IMG/VR virus record: IMGVR_UViG_3300027754_000120
Coordinates: 1-53,993 of that record
Source: a virus
Reading direction: 5' to 3' (one strand)
DNA length: 53,993 nucleotides
The translations under genes were made by a program, and so were the position numbers. A model generated the notes under the pieces. It was not told the origin of the DNA and ran no database searches. It worked only from the letters and a program-made list of their open reading frames with translations. Every line of letters begins with the position of its first letter. Position 1 is the first letter of the stretch. Of this stretch, positions 7,316 through 15,100 are shown piece by piece.

Positions 7316-9768
7316 CCTACAATCAAGAATCATTTCTCGGCGGGCTGTCGTCGCGCTTCGATCGGTTGCGCCCCGACGCCAATTCCTACCCGCTTTTAAT
7401 CAACGGCCGTGTGCGTGATAACCGTGTCGAGGCGATCAAAAAACTCGTGCAGGATACATCGTTGCCTACGGGCACTTATCAAAACATCACGGCCGTTGGT
7501 TCGATTTTGGTGGTCTTCATTTCGGGCGCCGCGTTTTATCGCGACACGGCGACCACGAATGGCTGGCGCTCGGTTTTGGGCCTAACGCTCGACACGGCGG
7601 CCGACGTGGACACTGTGCCAATCCCGGCCAGCACGATCAACTATAAGCGCTCCGGTCCGCTGGACGCCGTCAGCTTTAACAACTCGGCCGCCGCCCGGTC
7701 GCCCGAGGCCATTCTGGCCACCGACGGAACCACGCAGCCCTGCATCCTTTATCCTGTGGCCGGCGGCACCATCGCGGCGCGCCCCACGCAGACCTACGCG
7801 CAATGGACCGAGACGCCCGACGGCACCCTGCGCGAGTATGTGCCCGTGGGCCGCTTTCCCGTTTATGCAGGCCGCAAGCTTTACATGGCGATCAAGAGCT
7901 CGTCGGGCTACCTGAACCGCATCGCGCAGTCGGTGTCGGGGCGCCCGATCGACTTCGTTGTGGCCATCACGAACGCGACGGGCGACAAAGACGGCGATGC
8001 CCTGACCACTGCGACCTCGGCGGGCTTCGACGAGTTGACGGGCCTATACGCGACCAGCTTCAATGACGGCTCGTTCTTGGCGTGCACGGCGCGCAACACG
8101 ACGGGCCTGACGCCCGACTTCTCGAACGGCAGCTTCTTTGGCGAACCATATTTTATCAACACGCCGCTGTTCAAGGTGGGCGCCCTGAACAATCACTCGG
8201 CCGCCGACCTCAATGGCGACAGCGCGTTCATCACGCAGACGGGCATCCTGTCCTACAACGCCACACAGCAGAACAAGATCGAGTCGAACAGTGACCCAAT
8301 TTCGTCGCAGGTCTACAAGTTGCTGGCGCCCACGCAGACTTTTGGGGCGGCCGTCAACTTCAACGACTACGCAATGTTCTCGGTCAACACGGTGTTCGGG
8401 CCGGCGGTCGTTGTTTACGACACGTCGATCGTTAACTCGGCCGGGCCGGGCCGCTTTGTGGCGATCGACATGTATTCGGGCGTCGGTCAAATCAAGCAGT
8501 TCGCCAAGACCACGGCGGCCACGGGCGAGCGCCTTTGGTTCATCACGGCCGACAATCGGCTCTTCGAATTTGGGGCGGCGAGCAGTCGGGAGACCTGTCG
8601 ATTCTATATCGGAGACTGGAACACCGCGTCGGGTAAGGTGGTCCAGAACTTTCGCCGCGCCCAGTTCGTGTTTAGTGAGGTCACCGCGGACACAGTTGTG
8701 CAGGTCACGAACTATACGGACCAGCAACTTATCGAGCGCGTGGGTTACCCGCTGGTGCCCGCCAGCCAAAACGACGCGCCCGTGATTTCGGTGCCCTTCG
8801 CCATGACGACCGGGCCCGCGACCGCGATCGTGCAATATGAGCCGTCTTCGGCGTCATACGGGTTTGGTATCGGCGCCATGGTCGAGTGGGACTCGTCGGC
8901 CAAGCTGGTGTTTTGCACACTTGAGGCGGCCGCAAACGGTATGACGCCGTCGCAGCTGTCTCAGAACTACACTCAGGGCACCGTGACGGCCGCCGCGCCG
9001 CAGAAGTTTGTGTTCGTGGGCGACTTTGACCCCGGCACCGTGCCCGATCTGCTTGTCAAGCTGCCCTTGAACGTGACCGTCATTGGGCTTGGCGACTATT
9101 TCTACGGCGCCGACCACACAACCGACTATGCCGCTTATGCAAATACCCTTCAAGTTCTCAAGTCACAGGGCCGCTTTATCGCAGTTGCGGGCAACCACGA
9201 TCTGGATGTGGACGGCGGCCTTGTTTATAATAACTTTTTTGGTAATGGCAAACGGCACTACAGTATTGTGGTGGGCAACGTAGAATTCTTTATCTACAAC
9301 ACGGGCTGGAACACGGCGAACGTGGGCACCACGAATCACCCTTATGAGCCGGACGGCTTTGTCGCGGGCAGCGTGCAGGCCAACGAACTGCGCGCCGCGC
9401 TGGCGGCCAGCACCGCCAAGTTCAAGTTCGTTGTGCTCCATGAGCCGCCTTACTCGTCGGTTGCCAACTACACGCCGGGCTACAGTTTGTTACGTTTACC
9501 GTTTAAGGCGTGGGGCGCCACGGCCGTGTTCTCCGGCCACGCGCACCTTTATGAGCGCGTTATCGTTGACGGCCTCAACTATTACACCGTGGGCACTGGC
9601 GGCCATAGCCCGTCGGCCTTCGCGGCCAGCTACGTGGCGGGCCACCAAAACGGCCTCGCCTCAACTCCCGGCTACCTAATGCTAACCACCGACGAATATG
9701 ACGCCACCAGTAAATTCATCCGCGCCGACACCGGAGCCGCCGTCGATCTATTTGCTTTCGGCCGCTGA
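7312..9768 (+). CDS. Tail-nozzle-like protein fused to a C-terminal metallophosphoesterase
   Basis: 818 residues. Residues 1 to about 560 fit a tail tubular protein B-like nozzle (start NQESFLGGLSSRFDRLRPDANSYP typifies proteins that list virion beta-propeller blades). Residues about 565-815 form a calcineurin-like metallophosphoesterase with the full motif set: GDFD (570-573), GLGD with D595, GNHD (627-630), LHEPPYS with H710, and GHAH (742-745). These bind two metal ions and hydrolyse phosphoesters; the GNHD/GHAH spacing recalls purple-acid-phosphatase-like enzymes. As part of the tail it would carry a phosphatase on the virion, perhaps acting on surface phospho-groups. The substrate is unknown. 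Confidence 0.8.
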   Translation: MTYNQESFLGGLSSRFDRLRPDANSYPLLINGRVRDNRVEAIKKLVQDTSLPTGTYQNITAVGSILVVFISGAAFYRDTATTNGWRSVLGLTLDTAADVDTVPIPASTINYKRSGPLDAVSFNNSAAARSPEAILATDGTTQPCILYPVAGGTIAARPTQTYAQWTETPDGTLREYVPVGRFPVYAGRKLYMAIKSSSGYLNRIAQSVSGRPIDFVVAITNATGDKDGDALTTATSAGFDELTGLYATSFNDGSFLACTARNTTGLTPDFSNGSFFGEPYFINTPLFKVGALNNHSAADLNGDSAFITQTGILSYNATQQNKIESNSDPISSQVYKLLAPTQTFGAAVNFNDYAMFSVNTVFGPAVVVYDTSIVNSAGPGRFVAIDMYSGVGQIKQFAKTTAATGERLWFITADNRLFEFGAASSRETCRFYIGDWNTASGKVVQNFRRAQFVFSEVTADTVVQVTNYTDQQLIERVGYPLVPASQNDAPVISVPFAMTTGPATAIVQYEPSSASYGFGIGAMVEWDSSAKLVFCTLEAAANGMTPSQLSQNYTQGTVTAAAPQKFVFVGDFDPGTVPDLLVKLPLNVTVIGLGDYFYGADHTTDYAAYANTLQVLKSQGRFIAVAGNHDLDVDGGLVYNNFFGNGKRHYSIVVGNVEFFIYNTGWNTANVGTTNHPYEPDGFVAGSVQANELRAALAASTAKFKFVVLHEPPYSSVANYTPGYSLLRLPFKAWGATAVFSGHAHLYERVIVDGLNYYTVGTGGHSPSAFAASYVAGHQNGLASTPGYLMLTTDEYDATSKFIRADTGAAVDLFAFGR

Positions 9769-10090
9769 CCTGCGCGACATCGTGTTGCTCTGGATACCGC
9801 ACAACCATTTTAACTATGTCGACTTTGATGTTAATAAGTTTGTTGATTATGTCCTTTACTGCGCGTGCAACGGCCTCATGCGCGTCGGGCGCGATTCCGC
9901 TGGCCGTGTTGATTATATTTGCATTTGGAATTGTGACGAGCCCGACACCATTCATTTTGAATTTGTGGCTGGGCGCGGCGCTCAGTGGGTTGCGGACCGC
10001 GCTGAGGTCCTTCACGGCTTTAAGTATTTCACAATGGAAAAGCGCGGCGTCCGGCGGCGACACAAAATTCTTAAACAACATTTAACTTAA
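9698..10090 (+). CDS. Small phage protein, possibly T7 gp13-like
   Basis: Up to 130 residues. The ATG at 9698 overlaps the nozzle gene by 71 bases; a TTG at 9752 would give a shorter overlap and a more natural N-terminus (LSAADLRDIVLLW). The C-terminal half (ADRAEVLHGFKYFTMEKRGVRRRHKI) recalls small GNAT-fold proteins found beside internal virion genes of T7-like phages. Weak similarity by eye only. The next gene starts 5 bases after its stop. Confidence 0.5.
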   Translation: MTPPVNSSAPTPEPPSIYLLSAADLRDIVLLWIPHNHFNYVDFDVNKFVDYVLYCACNGLMRVGRDSAGRVDYICIWNCDEPDTIHFEFVAGRGAQWVADRAEVLHGFKYFTMEKRGVRRRHKILKQHLT

Positions 10091-10095
10091 ACCTT

Positions 10096-10950
10096 ATGTC
10101 AATTCTATCTAAAGCTTTCGGTGACGAGTTCAAGCCTCAGTCGCTTGACTCGCGGGCCGCCGATCAGCGCGCGGTATTCGAGAAGAACTATCTGCCCTAT
10201 CTCGATAAACTGAGTGAGGGGCAGCGGGCCGAGGCGCTATCGGGCCTCGACACGGCGCGCGCTATCACGCCGGGCTACAATGACTTGGCGCTTAGTGAAC
10301 TTAACCGCACCGCCGACACCGCAGGCGCTGTCGACCAAAAGATGGCCGGCGCCCAAGCGCGCGGCGATATTGCTAACCTCAACCAGTATGGCGTCGATGC
10401 GGGCAAGGCGCTAATGGCCTCGGACCAAAGTGTCAACCCCGAGTTCTACGCGAACAGGGCGCTGACCGGCCAAAAGATGATGGACGCCCTGAACGCCCAG
10501 TCGCCCGACTTGTCGGCCGGGCAGCGCGCCGAGGTAGAGCGCGGGGCTGGGCGTCTAAACCCATACGGCTCCGACAACTCGGCGGTCGACACCGCAAATA
10601 AGGCGTCCCAGTTCGGGTCGGCCCATCAGGCGCAGGTCAACAACTTCACGAACGCGATCAATGGCATTTCGCAAAACCTTGGCAACCTGAAATCGGGGCT
10701 GTCGCCTGTGAGTTTGGCGCTCGGGCGCGACTACAAAGGCGGGGCCGCCAATGGCGCCATCGCGCCTGTCACGCGCGGCGATAACACGGCGTTCCAAGTT
10801 GGGCAGGGCTTCATGAACAACATAAATGGGCAGGCCGGCCAAATCGATCAACTCAAGGCGAACGCGTTCCGCTCGTATGGTGACGCGCTCAATCAAGATT
10901 CCTCCTCGTTCTCAAACATCGCGGGCGGCGCTGCGAAATTGGGCGCTTAA
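10096..10950 (+). CDS. Putative internal virion protein
   Basis: 284 residues, Ala/Gly/Asn/Gln-rich, mostly helical with a spaced DTAGAVDQKMAGAQARG pattern and a C-terminus rich in small residues (FSNIAGGAAKLGA). No enzyme motif. It lies between the tail genes and two further large internal-protein candidates, as gp14-type ejection proteins do in T7-like genomes. No Shine-Dalgarno: the leader is AACTTAAACCTT. Confidence 0.55.
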   Translation: MSILSKAFGDEFKPQSLDSRAADQRAVFEKNYLPYLDKLSEGQRAEALSGLDTARAITPGYNDLALSELNRTADTAGAVDQKMAGAQARGDIANLNQYGVDAGKALMASDQSVNPEFYANRALTGQKMMDALNAQSPDLSAGQRAEVERGAGRLNPYGSDNSAVDTANKASQFGSAHQAQVNNFTNAINGISQNLGNLKSGLSPVSLALGRDYKGGAANGAIAPVTRGDNTAFQVGQGFMNNINGQAGQIDQLKANAFRSYGDALNQDSSSFSNIAGGAAKLGA

Positions 10951-10962
10951 CTTTCTTATCTT

Positions 10963-12165
10963 ATGCCAGACAATTATATCGACGAACAATATATCGAGAA
11001 CCCCTATCAAGGTGACTTCTATGGGTCGCCTAACATGGCGCCCAACGCGCTTGAGAACTATAAGCGCCGGCCGTCTTACAGCGGCGGCGAGCGCCTTGGG
11101 CCCTATGCCGACCCCGCAATGTATACGGAGGATGGCCACCTTAAGGCGGGCAGCTACGTCGGCAAGCCAATCGACTGGAGCCCGTCAAATGTGGCCAAGC
11201 GGATTTTGACACTGGGCGCCGTGGGCAACGAAAACGGCGAGGCCAGCAAGTATAACAAGAACCTCGATCAGCAGCGCGCCGCCACTGAAACGATCGTGAC
11301 GCGCGAGCGGGCGCAGCACAACAATGAGATTAATCAGGCCATCGACTTCTTGGTTGCGTCGGGCACGCCCGAAGATCGGGCGCGCCAGATCGCCAATAAC
11401 CATTACGCGGCCAACTGGAAGGCGGGCATCGCGGGCGACGAGGCGGCGGGCGCCGGAAGCATAAACGCCAAGATTCAGGCCGAGGCGGTGCGGATGGGCC
11501 TTGCGGAAAAAGCGCAGGCCGCCCAAGAAGCTCAAAGGCAGGCATCGTTGGCGGCAGCTGAGGGCTCAGCTAATGAGGTGCGACGCCAGCAATCGAGGGC
11601 CCGCTTTGGGACTCCTGAAAAGTTAGGCGCTAATGAAGATGCAACACTTACGAATGCCGGCGATGAGTTAAAGCTTGGGGCCACTGACCTTCAAACGCGC
11701 AAAACGCTTAAAGCAATCGCGGACGCGAATGCAATTGCTACTGCAACGGCAGATAATGAATACTTCGACGCGAAGGGTAATGCGTTCCAAAAGGATATGC
11801 TTGACACTGTTAACAAGGACAAGGCGTTTAGTGATGCGCAGATTGGGCTGGCCGCCTCGGAACGGGAGCTTATGCACCCCTCACCTAAACCGGTAGCCAT
11901 TCCGGCCTTCAGCGAGGTTGGCGATTTACTCTCGGGTAAGAAACTGTTCCAGAGCGGTGTGCGGACGCGCGGCATACCGGTGCCCGACGGTATGGGCGGC
12001 TTTAAGATCGTTACTGTCAAAGATGATGGGACGACCGGCGACCCGCGCAGTGAGTATGTCACACCTAATTCACCAGTCATGGGAATGCCCGGCGCCACGT
12101 CGCTCGGGCCTAACGTCAACGGAAAAGCTATTAAATTCGCCGCGCCCGTCATCCCTAATCCCTAA
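10963..12165 (+). CDS. Putative internal virion protein, coiled-coil rich
   Basis: 400 residues. Tyr/Asn-rich N-terminus (DNYIDEQYIENPYQGDFYGS), then a long helical charged stretch around residues 85-210 (RAQHNNEINQAI, EKAQAAQEAQRQASLAAAE), then a Gly/Pro-rich end. The pyrimidine-rich leader CTTTCTTATCTT replaces a Shine-Dalgarno site. The middle (about 11540-11880) is less GC-rich than the flanks. Probably an ejection protein by position; no family recognised. Confidence 0.5.
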   Translation: MPDNYIDEQYIENPYQGDFYGSPNMAPNALENYKRRPSYSGGERLGPYADPAMYTEDGHLKAGSYVGKPIDWSPSNVAKRILTLGAVGNENGEASKYNKNLDQQRAATETIVTRERAQHNNEINQAIDFLVASGTPEDRARQIANNHYAANWKAGIAGDEAAGAGSINAKIQAEAVRMGLAEKAQAAQEAQRQASLAAAEGSANEVRRQQSRARFGTPEKLGANEDATLTNAGDELKLGATDLQTRKTLKAIADANAIATATADNEYFDAKGNAFQKDMLDTVNKDKAFSDAQIGLAASERELMHPSPKPVAIPAFSEVGDLLSGKKLFQSGVRTRGIPVPDGMGGFKIVTVKDDGTTGDPRSEYVTPNSPVMGMPGATSLGPNVNGKAIKFAAPVIPNP

Positions 12166-12170
12166 TCATT

Positions 12171-15100
12171 ATGCCTATCTCACCGCAAGATGCCGCCGAC
12201 ACATATAAGGCGATCGGTAAACAGCCTTGGGAGGTCTCGCTCAGCGAGGACCCCGATGGTAGTATCGTAGTCACGCCGCGCACCACGGAAGATCGGGGCG
12301 CCATAGAGACGGGAGTTCGGCACGCTGCTGCTTCGGCTCCGCGCGCGATTGGTTCCTCACTAGCCATGACGGCCGCAGGGCCGCTAATTAAGGGCGCCGC
12401 AGCATTTGGTATGGGCGCCGGCCCAATTGGTGGTGTTGTGGCTGGCGCGGTGCCGGCTGTGATTGCGGGTGCTGCTGGTGGCGCGGCCGGTGATTACCTT
12501 GCCGACAAGCTAGGCTACAAGGAACTATTGCTGGGCGACCAGTATCAACAGGCACGCGATCAGGCGCAGCACCCAACTGCGTCGAAGGTTGGCGACATGG
12601 TATCAAACGTCGCAGGCTTTCGCGCGCCGGGCGCCGATCTCGTCAAGGGATTATTTAAGGGCGCTGCGTCGCCCGTTATGAAGACCGTGTTGAGCGAGGC
12701 CGAGAAGGAAGCACTCAAGGCGGCCGCCGTTAATGCGGGTGTAGGTGGAACTATGTCAGCGGGCCAGCAACTCTACCAAAATGGGTCGATTGACCCGAAG
12801 GAAGTTTTGCAAGCCGCAGCTGAGTCGGCGCCGTTTGGCAATCCGCGCGACTTTGTTGGTGGCGTCAAGCGCGCCTTCGGGCCGGCGCCCGAGCTTAAGC
12901 CGGCGGCCACGCCCGAGACAGCGGCGGCCGAGGGAACTCCGGCGCCCTTGCCGCAGAACGTGGTTGATTACATGGGCGACATGCGCGAGAAGTTGAGAGC
13001 CCGGCGCGGTGTGCCAACGGCTGATGAGTTGCGTCTTGAGCAGGAGCGGCTGGACGCCAAAGCGCAGATGGCCAAAACCGCCGTCGAGCGCGAGGCGGAA
13101 ATTGGGCGGACGGCCAATTTGTCTGGCGACTCGGCTAATGCGCACGAGGCCGATCAGGCCTACGCGGCCGATCAGGCGCGCCTTGGTTATGTGCGCCCGG
13201 CGGAGAGCGCGCCGACGCAGTCGTATCGTGATGTCGCGGCCGGTGAGTATGCGCCGCCGGAAGTTCGGCAGACGCGGTTGCTCATGGCGCCCAGCGACAT
13301 ACAGCGCGGCGGGTTTGGTGGCACGGGTGGTAATCCTGTCAGCCGGCCCTATGTTAAACCGCCGACAGGGCGCGCTGGCGACTTTGGGTTGCGTGAGCCC
13401 GTGACTGGTCGGCCCGCAAAGCCCGCGCCCGAAGCAGCACCGGCGCCCACGACGGCGCCCGACGAGGGTTATGTGGCGCCCGTCCGCCGCAATCGCGGCC
13501 CGAGCCCGCAGTCGTTGCGCGGCCCGCTTAATCCCGGCCAGCCTGAGAGCACGCTGCTACAAGACCAACTGCTCAAAGCGGGGTCGCCCTTGATTCAAGA
13601 GGGCCCGATCGCCGAGCGCAAGGCGCCCACGCCCGAAGTTGAGGCTGCCGAGCCCGTTGTTGAGGAAAAGGCTGAGGTTGTCGAGCCGGCCGCCGAGCCT
13701 GTGCCCAATGCGCCCTTGGCCGATGAGCAGATTGTCGGGCCGACCGAAGAGCCGACAGCCCTATACACGCCGGGCGCCAAGATCACGCCGCGCAAACGCA
13801 CCATCAAGGCGGCCCTGCAAGACGCCCCAACGCCCGAGCCCGCGCCCGTGACGGCCGAGGCCGTTAAGTTGGCGGCCGACCCGGCCAGCGGCAAGAAGGC
13901 CGCATTCATCCCGGCGGGCAGCCCCGAGCCGCCCCTGCCCGAGAACGTCGTGACGTTCCAGCGCAAGCGGGGCGCCAAAGGTAAGGTGGTCGTAAACCCT
14001 ACAAAGGTGACCCAACCAGAGGTCACCGAACTCCAGAACGCAGAACAGGTGCCCGGCAAGCTTTTGGGCCTGAGCCAAGACACCAAGCCCGCCGAGGCGT
14101 CTGACAACTTTGTCGTGACGGACTCGGGTGGCCAGCCCGCCGTGATGACCGAGGTCGTGAAGCCCGGCGCCGATGCGATCGAGCAGGCCAAGGCGGCCCA
14201 GCAGGCGGCGGCGCCCGGCAGCACGCAACGGGTAGTGCCCGGCGAGCAAGTGCTGGCGGGGCGGGAGGCTGGGTTGGCCGGCAAGTCTGCTTCACGTGAA
14301 AAACTTATTCAAGCATTGCAAGACCTGACTCCTGCACAAGCAAAAGAGTCTGTTGCATCCATGGACGGGCCGTACAACCCACATGTTTTGCGGCTGACTA
14401 AACAGTTCGATTTGCGGGAGTCAGATGGCAAAGTGCGTTCAGTTGCCGATGAGATTGCTTATCAAACGCAGAAATCTAATTTAGAATCTACTAAACCGGC
14501 GCCAGCGACCAAGCCGCTAACGGCTGAGCGGGCACAAGAATACCGAGACGCATTTAGCGGATTTAAGCAAGCCGGTAGTGGTATGGATAGGCTTTATCAA
14601 ATCCTTAAAATGGCGCTTAAAGAAGGTTATGTTACGACCAAAGATGTAGCGGACGTGCAACGTATGGAACAGAGTCGTAAATTCACGACGGCTGAAATCG
14701 CGCGCTCGATTCCCATTCAGGGCGAGTCGGCGCCCAAACCTGAACTTCTAGCGGACGCCGGCCCAGCCACCGACCATGTGGCACCGCTGCAAGATGCGAC
14801 CAAGGAGTATGGAGCAATGAAGAAGGACATCGAGCGAGCCCAGAAAAAGCGTGATAAAGCGCAGGAGGCTGTCGATAATGACGATGGTGAGAGTGAATCG
14901 CGGACGGAAAAGCGCGAAGAGAAGTTGCAGGACGCCACTGACGAACTGCAACAGGTAACCAGCGAACTTGAGTCTCATGTGGAGGAAGTGCTAAACTCCG
15001 ACTGGATGGCACAGGTCCGCAAAAGTAAGCAGTTCGAGGATCTTGTTCGCACAATTGACGATCATGACGGGTCGAGTCAGGAAGATGGTCATGATAGTGT

